Source: Dyella sp. A6 (lineage in GTDB: Bacteria > Pseudomonadota > Gammaproteobacteria > Xanthomonadales > Rhodanobacteraceae). Taken from it: DNA of 64,000 bases. Made by a program: the position numbers and the translations under genes. Every line of letters begins with the position of its first letter. Position 1 is the first letter of the stretch. Shown here one piece after another: positions 41,691-51,513 of the stretch. The notes beneath the pieces were generated by a model, which worked only from the letters and a program-made list of their open reading frames with translations, ran no database searches and was not told the DNA's origin. The DNA lies in the NCBI RefSeq assembly GCF_036320485.1, contig NZ_CP132911.1, positions 186,001 through 250,000 on the forward strand. The letters run 5' to 3'.

Positions 41691-44342
41691 TCAGTCCTGC
41701 AGCATATTGCCTAGGATCTCACCGAGGTTGCGCGAGAGATCCCCACGGGCGAGCAGATGGGCCATGGCCAGCCGGGCCGCTTCGCGACGTACCGGCTCCA
41801 GCCGCTTCCAGCCATTGAAGGCCGTGGCCAGACGTGCGGCAATCTGCGGATTCAGCGCGTCCAGTTGCGCCAGCCGTTCGGCAAAAAACACATAGCCTGC
41901 GCCGTCCGCACGGTGAAAACCGCTGGGATTGGCGCTGGCGAAGACGCCCAGCAACGCACGGGCGCGGTTGGGATTCTTCAACGTGAACTTCGGATCGGAC
42001 TCGAGCGCCTTGATCCGCTCCAGCGCAGGTTCGCCCGGAATCTGCGCCTGCACCATGAACCATTTGTCCAGCGCCAGCGCGTTGTCGTCGTAGCGTGCAC
42101 GGAAATGGGCCAGTGCCGTCGTGGCTTGGGGGGCCTGGGCGCGTACCAGCACGCCAAGCGCGGCGAGCCGGTCGGTCATGCCTGGGGCCTGGTCGTACTG
42201 GCTCGATGCCAGCATGTAGGCTCGTTCGGGATCGACCATTGCCAGCAGCTCGAGCACGCAGCGCTTGAGTCGGCGTGAGGCCTGGCTGGCGGCATCCAGA
42301 TCAATGGTGGTCTGTGCGGCCAGAGTGCGGTAGCGCTGGTACAGCGGTTCGGCACCGAGCCGCCGGGCCAGGTGCTGCTGCAGCACTCGCCGCAATTCGT
42401 GGATACGCGACGGATCGGCCTCGAGCTGTCGATCGGCCAGTACGAGCTCGCCGGGGGGCGTCAGCAGATCGGCCAGCAGGGCCGCATCGACCGACTCCCC
42501 GCTGAAAAGAGCCGAGAGCGCCCCGCACCATGCATCCACCGCCGCGTTGCCGGTGCCGTCGCGCAAGGCATCGAAAGCCAGCGCAGCCAGTTGCTGGCCG
42601 GCCTCCCAGCGGTTGAAGCCGTCCGGGTCGTGGGTCAGCAGCAGGGCCAGGGCTTTCGGCGTGTAGTCGCACTCCAGGATCACGGGTGCGGAAAATCCGC
42701 GCAGCAGGGATGGTACCGGCGGCTGGTCGACATCGCGGAAGACGAAGTCTTGTTCGGCCCGGTCGAGGATGACCACGGCTTCGTTGCCCTGGCTGGCGGC
42801 ACGGCCATCCAGATGCAGCGCAAGCATGCGTCCGTCCTGGCCGAACAGGGCCAGCTTGACCGGGATCGGCACCGGCTGCTTGTGCGGTTGCCCATGGGTG
42901 GGGGGCGTGTGCTGGGACAGGGTCAGCGTGTACTCGCGACGGCTGCTGTCGTAACGGCCATGGGCCTTCAGCCTCGGCGTGCCGGCCTGCGCGTACCAGG
43001 CGAGGTAGGGCGAAAGGTCGATGTCGTTGGCGCTGCCCAGCGCATCGAGGAAGTCCTCGATGGTGGCGGCGCGGCCGTCGTTGCGTTCGAAATAGCGGTC
43101 CATGCCGCGACGGAAGCCCTCGCGGCCCAGCCGGCCGGCGATCATGCGGACCAGCTCGGAACCCTTCTCATACACCGTGGCGGTGTAGAAGTTGTTGATC
43201 TCGCGGTATTCGGACGGCCGCACCGGGTGAGCCAGCGGACCGGCGTCTTCGGTGAACTGGGCGCGGCGCAGCAGCGCCACGTCCTCGATGCGCTTGAGCG
43301 GTGCCGAATTCATGTCGGCCGAGAAGCTCTGCTCGCGGAACACGGTCAGGCCTTCCTTCAGCGACAACTGGAACCAGTCGCGGCAGGTGACGCGGTTGCC
43401 GCTCCAGTTGTGGAAGTACTCGTGCGCCACCACGGCTTCCACCCCGCGGTACTCGTCGTCGGTGGTCGAATCGGGGTCGGCCAGCAGGTACTTGGCGTTG
43501 AAGATGTTGAGACCCTTGTTCTCCATCGCGCCCATGTTGAAGTCATGGGTGGCCACGACATGGAACACGTCGAGGTCGTAATTGCGTCCGTAGGTCTGCT
43601 CGTCCCAGCGCATCGAGCGTTCCAGCGCATCCAGCGCGTAGTGACAGCGGTCGATCACGTTCGGTTCGGACCACATCACCAGTTTCACCGCACGTTTGTC
43701 GGCGGTGACATAGTCGCGCTCGAGTTTTTCCAGCCGGCCGGCGACCAGGGCGAACAGGTAGCTTGGCCTGGGGTGCGGGTCGACGAAGCGGGCCCAGTGG
43801 CGGCCGTCGTCCAGTTCGCCCGCGCCGTCCGGGTTGCCGCCGGCCAGCAGTACCGGGAAGCGGGTGCGGTCGGCGCGCAGGGTCACCGTGAATTTCGCCA
43901 GCACGTCGGGCCGGTCGGGGAAGAAGGTGATGTGTCGGAAGCCCTCGGCCTCGCACTGCGTGAGCAGGAAGCCGGCTTCGCGCGAACCGGACAGGTACAG
44001 ACCTTCCAGCGCGGTGTTCTCGGCCGGCTTCAGGCGCACGCGGGTTTCCAGCACGCTGCCGTCCCGGGCGCCATCCACTTCCAGCACGTTCTCGGCGTAA
44101 CGGTAGGCGCCGGCGTCGAGCGGGTGGTCATCCAGGGCGATGGCGAGCAGTTCGAGGCCTTCGCCATCCAGTCGCAGCGGCTGGTCCTGGGCAGGGTCAC
44201 GCTGCAGGTGAAGGCGCGCCACGACCTCGGTGCTGTCGATACCCAGGTCGAACGTCAGTTCCACCGTGTCGACCCGCCAGGCGGGCGCGCGGTAGTCGTC
44301 GAGGCGGGTGGGTACGGGAGCGTTTTCGGGGCGGGCACTCAT
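41691..44342 (-). CDS. pepN: aminopeptidase N
   Basis: An 883-residue M1 zinc aminopeptidase that removes N-terminal residues in cytosolic peptide breakdown. The substrate-anchoring GAMENKGLNIFN and the zinc motif HEYFHNWSGNR (HExxH) are present, and the C-terminal DUF3458 helical repeats fill the second half, as in E. coli PepN (870 residues). No signal peptide. The gene is monocistronic, diverging from the epimerase gene with 50 bases between starts. Confidence 0.96.
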   Translation of the reverse strand: MSARPENAPVPTRLDDYRAPAWRVDTVELTFDLGIDSTEVVARLHLQRDPAQDQPLRLDGEGLELLAIALDDHPLDAGAYRYAENVLEVDGARDGSVLETRVRLKPAENTALEGLYLSGSREAGFLLTQCEAEGFRHITFFPDRPDVLAKFTVTLRADRTRFPVLLAGGNPDGAGELDDGRHWARFVDPHPRPSYLFALVAGRLEKLERDYVTADKRAVKLVMWSEPNVIDRCHYALDALERSMRWDEQTYGRNYDLDVFHVVATHDFNMGAMENKGLNIFNAKYLLADPDSTTDDEYRGVEAVVAHEYFHNWSGNRVTCRDWFQLSLKEGLTVFREQSFSADMNSAPLKRIEDVALLRRAQFTEDAGPLAHPVRPSEYREINNFYTATVYEKGSELVRMIAGRLGREGFRRGMDRYFERNDGRAATIEDFLDALGSANDIDLSPYLAWYAQAGTPRLKAHGRYDSSRREYTLTLSQHTPPTHGQPHKQPVPIPVKLALFGQDGRMLALHLDGRAASQGNEAVVILDRAEQDFVFRDVDQPPVPSLLRGFSAPVILECDYTPKALALLLTHDPDGFNRWEAGQQLAALAFDALRDGTGNAAVDAWCGALSALFSGESVDAALLADLLTPPGELVLADRQLEADPSRIHELRRVLQQHLARRLGAEPLYQRYRTLAAQTTIDLDAASQASRRLKRCVLELLAMVDPERAYMLASSQYDQAPGMTDRLAALGVLVRAQAPQATTALAHFRARYDDNALALDKWFMVQAQIPGEPALERIKALESDPKFTLKNPNRARALLGVFASANPSGFHRADGAGYVFFAERLAQLDALNPQIAARLATAFNGWKRLEPVRREAARLAMAHLLARGDLSRNLGEILGNMLQD

Positions 44343-44392
44343 GATCTCGAACCAGGGAAAGGGAGACGGATCAGGCTAACATGGAGTCTGTG

Positions 44393-45406
44393 ATGCACAG
44401 GAAAAAGCCGATGGGTGGATATCTCGCGGAACGTGGCCTGCTGGGCACGCAGCCGGTGGTGGTACTGGGCGATCAGACGGGCCGACGCGTGAGCATCGCC
44501 ATGCATGGCGCAGCGCTGGTCCGCTTCGAGGTGCCGCGCGGCAATGGCGTGTTCGATATCGCCGATGGTTATCGCGACGACGCCGAAATCGTGGCGCGCT
44601 CCGGTTCGCGTTTCGCGATCATGGCGCCCTTCGCCGGGCGCATCGCCGATGCGCGCTACCGTTTCGACGGCCAGGCCGAGGATCTGCAGCCCGGCGTGCA
44701 GGGTTCGGCGCGGGCCAGCCGACACGGTTTCGTGCGCGGCGAGGATTTTGCCGTGGCCGCACTGACGGCCGACGATGCGTCGGCCCGGGTGGTGTTGACG
44801 ACGTCGGCGATCCGGCCGCAGGTGGGTTATCCGCACGCGATCGACCTGACGGTGAGCTACTCCCTGGACGATGCGGGCCTCACTCTGGACGTGCGCATGC
44901 GCAATGTGGGTGACAGTGCGGCGCCGTGTTTCTTCGGCTGGCATCCGTATTTCCGCGTGTCGGACGCCGACGTCGATGCCTGGGAACTGCAGGTTCCGGG
45001 GCAGACCCTGATCCGCACCGCCGCCGACCTCATCGCGCTGGCGGGCGATGCTGCGTATGTGCCGGTGGATGATGTGCCCGCACTGGATTTTCGCGAACCG
45101 CAGGTGATCGGCGACCGCATTCTGGACCAGGGCTATACCGATCTGGATGCCGGGCCGGACGGCCGCATCCGCACGCGCCTGCGCGACCCGGCCAGCGGCT
45201 TTGGGCTCGCCGTGTGGCAGGAGCATGGCGTGATGCATACGTTCACCGCCGACACGATCAGTCGCGGCGTGCGCCGGGCCGTGGCGCTGGAGCCGATGGA
45301 ATGCATGGCCGATGCGTTCAACCGGCCGGAGTGCGCCGCTGCGATCCGGCTGGAGCCGGGTGCCGAGCGCAGTTTCCGCTGCGGCGTGGAGATCGAGTCG
45401 CGATGA
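44393..45406 (+). CDS. aldose 1-epimerase family protein
   Basis: A 337-residue galactose-mutarotase-fold protein that should interconvert sugar anomers. The catalytic His region is GWHPYFR and SRHGFVRG, with a Glu near the C-terminus (VALEPMECMADAFN). I use the ATG at 44393, which has GGAG six bases upstream; an ATG at 44381 is possible. Its stop overlaps the next start (ATGA), so it is coupled with the PLP enzyme. Substrate is not determined; sequence resembles the general epimerase rather than YeaD. Confidence 0.85.
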   Translation: MHRKKPMGGYLAERGLLGTQPVVVLGDQTGRRVSIAMHGAALVRFEVPRGNGVFDIADGYRDDAEIVARSGSRFAIMAPFAGRIADARYRFDGQAEDLQPGVQGSARASRHGFVRGEDFAVAALTADDASARVVLTTSAIRPQVGYPHAIDLTVSYSLDDAGLTLDVRMRNVGDSAAPCFFGWHPYFRVSDADVDAWELQVPGQTLIRTAADLIALAGDAAYVPVDDVPALDFREPQVIGDRILDQGYTDLDAGPDGRIRTRLRDPASGFGLAVWQEHGVMHTFTADTISRGVRRAVALEPMECMADAFNRPECAAAIRLEPGAERSFRCGVEIESR

Positions 45407-46359
45407 CCGCTGTCGACGCCTTGCCGAGCCTGTCGCAGGTACGCGATGCGGCCGCGCGGATTGCCGCGCATGCCGTCGTGACCCCGGTTTGGCGCAGTGC
45501 GACGCTGGATGCGCTGGCCGGTGCCGAGCTGCACTTCAAGTGCGAAAACCTGCAGCGTGGTGGTGCCTTCAAGTTCCGTGGCGCCTGCAACGCGGTGTGG
45601 TCGCTGGACCAGGCGATGGCCGCGCGTGGCGTGGTCACGCATTCCTCCGGCAATCATGGCAATGCCCTGGCGATGGCCGCGGCCACGCGTGGTATTCCGG
45701 CGCACGTGGTGGTGCCGGAAGGCGCCGTGCAGGCCAAGCTCGACGCCATCGTGCGGGCCGGGGGCATCGTGCACCGCTGCGCGCCGACCCAGGCGGCACG
45801 CGAGGCCATGGCGGCGCAGGTGCAGGCGCAGACCGGTGGCGTACTGGTCCACCCTTATGCCGATACGCAGGTGATGGCGGGACAGGGCACAGCCGTGCTC
45901 GAGCTGTTGCGACAGGCACCGGCGCTGGATGCGGTGATCACGCCGGTCGGCGGCGGCGGACTGGCCGCCGGTACGGCGGTGGCGGCGCATGGGCTCGATC
46001 CGGCGCTGGCCCTGTTCGGTGCGGAGCCACAGGGCGCGGACGATGCGGCGCGCTCGCTAGCGCAGGGCCAGCGTATCGACAGCATGGCACCGGACACCCT
46101 ATGCGACGGACTGCGTGCGCTGGTGGGCCCCAGCAATCTCGATGCACTGCGTACGCACCGGGTCGAGGTGATCACGGTCAGCGATGCCGAGACCATCGCG
46201 GCGATGCGCCTGCTGTGGCAGGAGCTGAAGCAGGTGGTCGAAGTGTCCAGCGCCACCGTGCTGGCAGCGGTGCTGAAGCGGCGCGACGCATTCGCCGGCC
46301 GGCGCGTGGGGCTGGTGCTCACGGGCGGCAATGTCGATCTGGACGCATTGCCATGGTGA
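45403..46359 (+). CDS. threonine dehydratase/serine racemase-like PLP enzyme
   Basis: A 318-residue fold-type II PLP enzyme. The Schiff-base lysine is K57 in GGAFKFRGA, the substrate loop SSGNHG is at 81-86, and the phosphate-binding glycines are in TPVGGGGLAAG. It lacks the C-terminal regulatory ACT domain of biosynthetic IlvA, so it resembles catabolic threonine dehydratases and serine racemases. It overlaps the epimerase gene by four bases. The tag gene follows after 43 bases and may be part of the same unit. The amino acid used is uncertain. Confidence 0.85.
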   Translation: MTAVDALPSLSQVRDAAARIAAHAVVTPVWRSATLDALAGAELHFKCENLQRGGAFKFRGACNAVWSLDQAMAARGVVTHSSGNHGNALAMAAATRGIPAHVVVPEGAVQAKLDAIVRAGGIVHRCAPTQAAREAMAAQVQAQTGGVLVHPYADTQVMAGQGTAVLELLRQAPALDAVITPVGGGGLAAGTAVAAHGLDPALALFGAEPQGADDAARSLAQGQRIDSMAPDTLCDGLRALVGPSNLDALRTHRVEVITVSDAETIAAMRLLWQELKQVVEVSSATVLAAVLKRRDAFAGRRVGLVLTGGNVDLDALPW

Positions 46360-46402
46360 GGCATGCGTCGATTGTTTCCACGGGAAGGAACCGGAGCGGA
46401 TC

Positions 46403-46972
46403 ATGAAACGATGCCATTGGGCCGCGGCCGGCGACGCGCTGATGTGCGACTACCACGACCACGAATGGGGCGTGCCGCTGCACGATGACCGTGCGCTGTT
46501 CGAATTCCTCTGTCTGGAGGGCGCACAGGCGGGCCTTTCCTGGCGCACCATCCTGGCCAAGCGCGAGCGCTACCGGGAAGTGTTCCACGGTTTCGAGATC
46601 GCCCGGGTGGCGGCAATGAAGGATCGCGAGCTGGAAAAACTGCTGGCCGATCCCGGCATCGTGCGCAATCGGTTGAAGGTCGGCTCGGCGCGCGACAACG
46701 CTACTGCTGCGCTGAAGGTGATCGATGCGTGCGGCAGCCTCGATGCGTATTTCTGGTCGTTCGTCGATGGCCGGCCGATCGTCAACCGGTGGCGCGAACC
46801 GCAGGACGTGCCGGCCTTCACGCCGCTGTCCGACCGCATCAGCAAGGACCTCAAGAAACGCGGCTTCCGTTTCGTCGGAAGCACCATCTGCTATGCCTTC
46901 ATGCAGGCGACAGGCATGGTCAACGACCACCTCACCGGGTGCTTCCGGCACCGGCAGTGCGTCGGCGACTGA
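46403..46972 (+). CDS. tag: DNA-3-methyladenine glycosylase I
   Basis: A 189-residue Tag enzyme that removes 3-methyladenine from alkylated DNA to start base excision repair. The zinc-binding N-terminal RCHW (Cys4) and YHDHEWG, the central GLSWRTILAKRE helix and the C-terminal HLTGC (His and Cys ligands) match the family. GGAG before the ATG at 46403 supports the start; a longer in-frame version is not conserved. Confidence 0.95.
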   Translation: MKRCHWAAAGDALMCDYHDHEWGVPLHDDRALFEFLCLEGAQAGLSWRTILAKRERYREVFHGFEIARVAAMKDRELEKLLADPGIVRNRLKVGSARDNATAALKVIDACGSLDAYFWSFVDGRPIVNRWREPQDVPAFTPLSDRISKDLKKRGFRFVGSTICYAFMQATGMVNDHLTGCFRHRQCVGD

Positions 46973-47295
46973 GTCGTCTGCGCGCGGACTTGCGGTCGAG
47001 CGGGCCGCGCCCGCGCGGCAAACTGTCCGTCCGCATGGGTTTGGCGTAAGTTTCCCGCAAGCTTTCAGGGCAATCTCCACAATCTGGCATTGGCGCACAC
47101 TTTCAGCCGACTTCTCGCTGAACCGGTGGCCTGCGAGTCCTTGCGGTGACGCGAGTGCTTGCGAATGATGGGCGGCGAGCAATCTGCCCCGGTTTGGCGA
47201 CATGGCCGAGCCGGAACAGAACAGGGGGCAAGTGACGGATCCACGAGGCTCGCTCGACAAACATGCAGCCCATCCATCGCTTGGGGAGAGCTTCG
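46973..47295. other. 323-bp gap before the secreted-protein operon
   Basis: I see no gene and no clear promoter or palindrome. A GGGGAG ribosome site at 47283-47288 belongs to the next gene. Confidence 0.5.
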
Positions 47296-48033
47296 ATGAA
47301 CATGCGTCAATTACCACTACGGCTGATCGCTGCCGCAACACTGTGCGCTCTTGCTGGCGCACCCGCGCTGGCTCAGACCAGTACCACCAGCCAGGAAACC
47401 GTGCGGCTGGGATCGCAATTCACCACATTCGCGGGTTCTGACAGCAATGCGCAGGCATTGGTCCAGGGCCTGCGCGACGGCACGGCGGTCACGCTGGACA
47501 GCACCGCCACCGGCGGCACGACAACCGCGACAACCTTCACGCCGGACACCGGCAAGCTTGGCTACGGCAATGTGCGCATCGCGCTGTCGCTGGCCGAGGC
47601 CAGCCTCAGCAAGGCCGGCATCACCGATCCGACGCCAGCCGAGATCGAGGCAGCGCTGAACGGCGGCAGCCTGGTGCTGGCCGACGGCACCACGATCAAT
47701 CTCGATGGCGTGCTCGCGGCACGTGCCGCCGGCGAAGGCTGGGGCCAGATCGCCAACAGCATGGGCTTCAAGCTCGGTGACGTGATGCGTTCCCCGCATG
47801 CTGCCGGACACGGTGCGGCGGGTGCGCATGCGAACGGCGAAGCGGTTGCCAAGGTCGACTTCGCCAAGAACATCGCGGCCAACCATCCGGATGCCACGGA
47901 TCACGGCGGCCGGCCTGATTTCAGCCAGCGCCCCGATTTCGCGAACAGGCCGACGCGGCCGGACATCCCGAGCCGGCCCAATCTGCCGGAACGTCCTGAC
48001 ATTCCCAGCCACGCCGGTCGCCCCGGCGGCTGA
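47296..48033 (+). CDS. secreted protein with C-terminal Arg-Pro-Asp repeats
   Basis: A 245-residue exported protein. A signal peptide (MNMRQLPLRLIAAATLCALA, cleavage near ALA-QT) precedes a globular part of about 130 residues with no family I know. The region around 145-165 (GEGWGQIANSMGFKLGDVM) resembles a motif seen in small periplasmic proteins of beta- and gammaproteobacteria. The last 45 residues are a low-complexity tail of RPD(F/I) steps separated by four to seven residues. GGGGAG supports the ATG. An outer-membrane barrel gene follows 82 bases later. Function unknown. Confidence 0.75.
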   Translation: MNMRQLPLRLIAAATLCALAGAPALAQTSTTSQETVRLGSQFTTFAGSDSNAQALVQGLRDGTAVTLDSTATGGTTTATTFTPDTGKLGYGNVRIALSLAEASLSKAGITDPTPAEIEAALNGGSLVLADGTTINLDGVLAARAAGEGWGQIANSMGFKLGDVMRSPHAAGHGAAGAHANGEAVAKVDFAKNIAANHPDATDHGGRPDFSQRPDFANRPTRPDIPSRPNLPERPDIPSHAGRPGG

Positions 48034-48115
48034 TGCCGCGGCCTGAATGCAGCTGCGAGCCCGGTGCGTTGCGCCGGGTCCGCGATGTACCCGTTTCACA
48101 AGGAACCTTTTCGAC

Positions 48116-48952
48116 ATGCGCAACCAACATTACTGGGTGGCGGTCGGCGGCTTGCTGCTGATTGGCGCGCCAGCCGCACACGCGGCCGACAACGGCCAGT
48201 TCAGCCTGTCCACCGGTGCCAACTACACCAGCGGCAAGTACGGCACCGATACCACTACCGACATCTGGTCAGTGCCGTTCACGGCGGAATACCAGAACGA
48301 CCGCTGGACCATGAAGCTGACCGTGCCCTACATCAGCATTTCCGGCGCAGGCAACGTGATTCCCGGCGTTGGCCAGGTGGTCAACAGCAACCCGCATGGT
48401 CGCGGGCGCGGTCTTGGCCACACGGTGGTAACCGGTGGCGGCACCACCACGACGACCACCAGCGGCTCGGCTTCGGGCCTGGGCGACGTGGTCGCGTCGG
48501 CGGGTTACGAGGTCTACCACAGTGCCGACCATAGCTTCGGGCTGGACCTGACCGGCAAGATCAAGTTCGGCACCGCCGACGAGAACAAGGGGCTGGGCAC
48601 CGGCAAGGACGACTACGGTCTCTCGGTCGACACCTACAAGGTCATGGGCGACTGGACCGCGTTCGGCGGGGTGGGCTGGATGAAGTACGGCAGCTCGCAG
48701 TACATCCGGCTGAAGAACGGCGCCAACGCCAACGTCGGCATGGACTACCGGTTCAGCCGCAACGACGACTTCGGTGCGTACTACTACTACCGTCAGAAGA
48801 TCGCCAGCAACGGCGGGCCGCAGAGCGAGCTGACCGCCTACTGGAATCACCGGCTGGGCGGTGGCTGGCGGCTGCAGAGCTACGTCCTCGGCGGCTTTGC
48901 CAACGGCAGCCCCGATTACGGTGTGGGTGCCTCGGTCAAGTACAGCTTCTGA
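48116..48952 (+). CDS. outer-membrane beta-barrel protein
   Basis: A 278-residue protein with a signal peptide (cleavage near AHA-AD), alternating hydrophobic strands rich in Tyr, Trp and Gly, and a C-terminal Phe (VGASVKYSF), the mark of an outer-membrane barrel of about 12 strands. Residues 90-125 include a Gly/Thr-rich loop. It resembles the phenol/MetA-pathway-type 'transporter' barrel family, but the substrate is unknown. It probably shares a transcript with the secreted RPD-repeat protein; a strong terminator follows. Confidence 0.8.
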   Translation: MRNQHYWVAVGGLLLIGAPAAHAADNGQFSLSTGANYTSGKYGTDTTTDIWSVPFTAEYQNDRWTMKLTVPYISISGAGNVIPGVGQVVNSNPHGRGRGLGHTVVTGGGTTTTTTSGSASGLGDVVASAGYEVYHSADHSFGLDLTGKIKFGTADENKGLGTGKDDYGLSVDTYKVMGDWTAFGGVGWMKYGSSQYIRLKNGANANVGMDYRFSRNDDFGAYYYYRQKIASNGGPQSELTAYWNHRLGGGWRLQSYVLGGFANGSPDYGVGASVKYSF

Positions 48953-48974
48953 CCCGGCAGCCCTGAACTGAAAA

Positions 48975-49012
48975 CGCCGTCGCATTCCCGGGATGCGGCG
49001 GCGCTTTTTTTT
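48975..49012. terminator. bidirectional terminator between the barrel gene and bioC
   Basis: Stem 48975-48985 with 48993-49003, then a run of eight T on the plus strand; the minus-strand side also ends in TTTT. Confidence 0.85.
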
Positions 49013-49022
49013 GCGGTCGTGC

Positions 49023-49907
49023 TCAGCGTCGCCTCGAGCCGCGCAGGCTGTCGACCGAGAAGCTGGCGATCTCGCCACCGCCCGGCGCACGCCGCGATTG
49101 TCCCGGCGGCGGCCCCCAGGCGTGCGCGGTGACCACTTCCCAGGTGGCCGGAATGCGGCCATCGTCGCGGCGCATCGTTTCATACGCGGCCAGCATGGCG
49201 CGGTAGCGCGACTTGCCGGTCAGGCCGCGCTCGCGCGTACTGTCGGTGTTGGTGGCGCCCAGGCCCTGCAGCTCTTCCAGCAGCTTGCGCGGTTCGCTGT
49301 AGGTCAGCGTGAAGCGGTCCACGTCCAGCACCGGATCGCGCAGGCCGCCGTTGATCATCGCGTCGCCGATATCGTGCATGTCCAGGAAGCGGCTGACGTG
49401 CGGATGGCCGTCGGCGGCGGCCCAGGCGGCACGCAGTTCCTTCAGCGTGTCGGGGCCGAAGGTGGAGAACACCAGCAGCCCACCGGGACGCAGCACGCGC
49501 ACGCACTCGGCGAACAGCGCTGTCAGGTCGTCGATCCACTGGAAGCACAGGTTGGAATGCAGCACATCCACACAGTGATCGGCCAGCGGCAGCGCGGTGG
49601 CATCGCCGCAGACACGCTGGAACGGTTTCAGCCAGGCGCTGTGACGCTTCGCCTGGCGCAGCATCGGCAGCGCGGCATCCAGCGCGACCACCTGCGCCTT
49701 GGGCCAGCGCTTCTTCAGCAGCGCAGTACCGCGACCCGGGCCGGCGCCGACATCGACGACCAGCGACGGTGTTTCCAGGTAGAAGTTGAGCCGGTCGAGC
49801 AGCAGTTCCTGCGTCTCGCGCTGCAGCGCGTCGTGCTTCTCGTAGCTTTGCGCGGCATCGCCGAAGTGACGGCGGACCTGGGCGCGGTCGACATGGAATT
49901 CGCTCAT
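49023..49907 (-). CDS. bioC: malonyl-ACP O-methyltransferase BioC
   Basis: A 294-residue SAM-dependent methyltransferase that masks malonyl-ACP as its methyl ester, starting pimelate synthesis for biotin. The SAM motif VVDVGAGPGRG and the DVLHSNLCFQWIDD block are typical of BioC. The start overlaps the bioH stop (ATGA). It is the last gene of the biotin run. Confidence 0.93.
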   Translation of the reverse strand: MSEFHVDRAQVRRHFGDAAQSYEKHDALQRETQELLLDRLNFYLETPSLVVDVGAGPGRGTALLKKRWPKAQVVALDAALPMLRQAKRHSAWLKPFQRVCGDATALPLADHCVDVLHSNLCFQWIDDLTALFAECVRVLRPGGLLVFSTFGPDTLKELRAAWAAADGHPHVSRFLDMHDIGDAMINGGLRDPVLDVDRFTLTYSEPRKLLEELQGLGATNTDSTRERGLTGKSRYRAMLAAYETMRRDDGRIPATWEVVTAHAWGPPPGQSRRAPGGGEIASFSVDSLRGSRRR

Positions 49908-50689
49908 GGCGACACCGGTGCGGTTGCGTTGGCCAGCAGCGGCTGGAGTGCGTCGGTCACGGCGTCGGCATGGCCGAAAAATGGCGCATGGCCGGCGTGG
50001 GCGATTTCCGTGAAGCGTCCATTCGCCGCACTGGCCGACCACGCCATCGCAGCGGGATGCACCAGCCGGTCGCGGCGGCCGGCGATCCAGGCACTGGGCA
50101 CGGTCAGTTGCGGCAGGCGGTCGCGCAGATCGGTGGATTCGAGCACGCGGATGCCTTCCTGCAGCACGCGCAGTTTCGGTTCACCGCGGGCAAAGGCCTC
50201 TTCACGCAGGCGGCGCAGCTCGGCACGTGGGTCGGCGCTGCCCATCGCCTCCAGCGCCATGAAGCGTTCCAGCGTGGCGTGGTAATCGGTTTCCAGGTCG
50301 GCGGCGAGCTGCTGTACCAGCGAAGCGTCGTTGCCTTGCGGCCAGTCGCTGCCGCGCACGAACCGGGGCGTGGCGCACAGCATGGCCAGGCCGAGCACCT
50401 GCTGCGGCCGTTCCAGTGCGGCGGCAAGCGCCATCAGGCCACCCAGCGACCAGCCCAGCCACAGCGCCGGCGGCACCTTGGCGGCGATCGCGTCGGCACA
50501 GGCGCGCGGGTCCAGCGGCAGCATGCAGTCGCGCGAATAGCCATGGCCTGGCAGGTCGACCACGTACATCGTGCATTGCGACTGCAACGCATCGACCAGT
50601 GGCGCGAACATGCCGCCATGCATGGCCCAGCCGTGGATCAGTACCAGTGGCACCGGGCCGTCGCCGGTCCGTTCGATGAACAGGTTCAT
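49904..50689 (-). CDS. bioH: pimeloyl-ACP methyl ester carboxylesterase BioH
   Basis: A 261-residue alpha/beta hydrolase that removes the methyl group from pimeloyl-ACP methyl ester, ending the BioC-protected cycle. The oxyanion region LIHGWAMH, nucleophile GWSLGG and the catalytic His in HAGHAPFF are present. It overlaps trhO upstream and bioC downstream by ATGA junctions, so three genes are translationally coupled. Confidence 0.93.
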   Translation of the reverse strand: MNLFIERTGDGPVPLVLIHGWAMHGGMFAPLVDALQSQCTMYVVDLPGHGYSRDCMLPLDPRACADAIAAKVPPALWLGWSLGGLMALAAALERPQQVLGLAMLCATPRFVRGSDWPQGNDASLVQQLAADLETDYHATLERFMALEAMGSADPRAELRRLREEAFARGEPKLRVLQEGIRVLESTDLRDRLPQLTVPSAWIAGRRDRLVHPAAMAWSASAANGRFTEIAHAGHAPFFGHADAVTDALQPLLANATAPVSP

Positions 50690-51453
50690 GCCTTCGATTC
50701 CTCGTCCCGCGGGGGCGCGGATGTTGCGTCGGGCAGCAGGTCGGTGCCTACGACACCGCGGTCGTCGAACACGAAACAGCCGCCTTGCCAGTAGCTGCCG
50801 CCGGCTTCCTCGAAGTATTTGAGAATGCCGCCCTCCAGCTGGAACACGTGGTCCATGCCCAGGTCGCGCATGTGTAGCGCAGCCTTCTCGCAGCGGATGC
50901 CGCCGGTGCAGTACGACACCACGGTCTTGCCCGCGTAGCGTTCGCGGTCGGCAGCCACCGCAGCGGGAAAGGCGGTGAAGCTGGCCAGCCGGTAGTCGAT
51001 CGCCTGCGGGAACTTGCCGCGGTCGGTTTCGTAGTCGTTGCGGGTGTCCAGCAGCACCACGTCGCGGCCGTCGTCATCGTGGCCCTGGTCGAGCCAGCGC
51101 TTCAGCGTCAGCGGAGCCACCGACGGCGCGCGGCCGGCTTCCGGACGAATCGCCGTGTGCCGCATGGTGATGATTTCCTTCTTCAGGCGCACGCGCATGC
51201 GCTTGAAGGGAGCTTCGTCGGACAGCGACTCCTTGGCCTGCATGCCGGCAAAGCGCGGGTCTTCGCGCAGCCAGTCCATGAAGGCGTCGGTGGCCGCACG
51301 TGGACCGGCCAGGAACAGGTTGATGCCTTCGGGCGCCAGCAGGATGGTGCCTTTCAGTGCGAGCGCCTCGCAGCGTTCGCGCACGCGCTCGCGCAGCGCG
51401 GGCAGGTCGTCCAGGCTGACGAAGCGATAGGCGGAGAGATTGACGACGGACAT
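50686..51453 (-). CDS. trhO: rhodanese-like tRNA uridine hydroxylase TrhO
   Basis: A 255-residue member of the TrhO (YceA) family, which makes 5-hydroxyuridine at tRNA position 34 with oxygen. An N-terminal ferredoxin-like UPF0176 domain is followed by a rhodanese domain with active-site Cys in [12 protein letters not shown]. It is shorter than the E. coli protein because the C-terminal extension is missing. It lies inside the biotin run and overlaps bioH by four bases. This may be simple co-expression, or a link through iron-sulfur or sulfur supply (inference). Confidence 0.88.
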   Translation of the reverse strand: MSVVNLSAYRFVSLDDLPALRERVRERCEALALKGTILLAPEGINLFLAGPRAATDAFMDWLREDPRFAGMQAKESLSDEAPFKRMRVRLKKEIITMRHTAIRPEAGRAPSVAPLTLKRWLDQGHDDDGRDVVLLDTRNDYETDRGKFPQAIDYRLASFTAFPAAVAADRERYAGKTVVSYCTGGIRCEKAALHMRDLGMDHVFQLEGGILKYFEEAGGSYWQGGCFVFDDRGVVGTDLLPDATSAPPRDEESKA

Positions 51454-51513
51454 GGGTACGTAAAAAGCGCAATCGTGAATTATAAGGCCAGTGCAGCGGG
51501 CGGGCCGTAGCCG

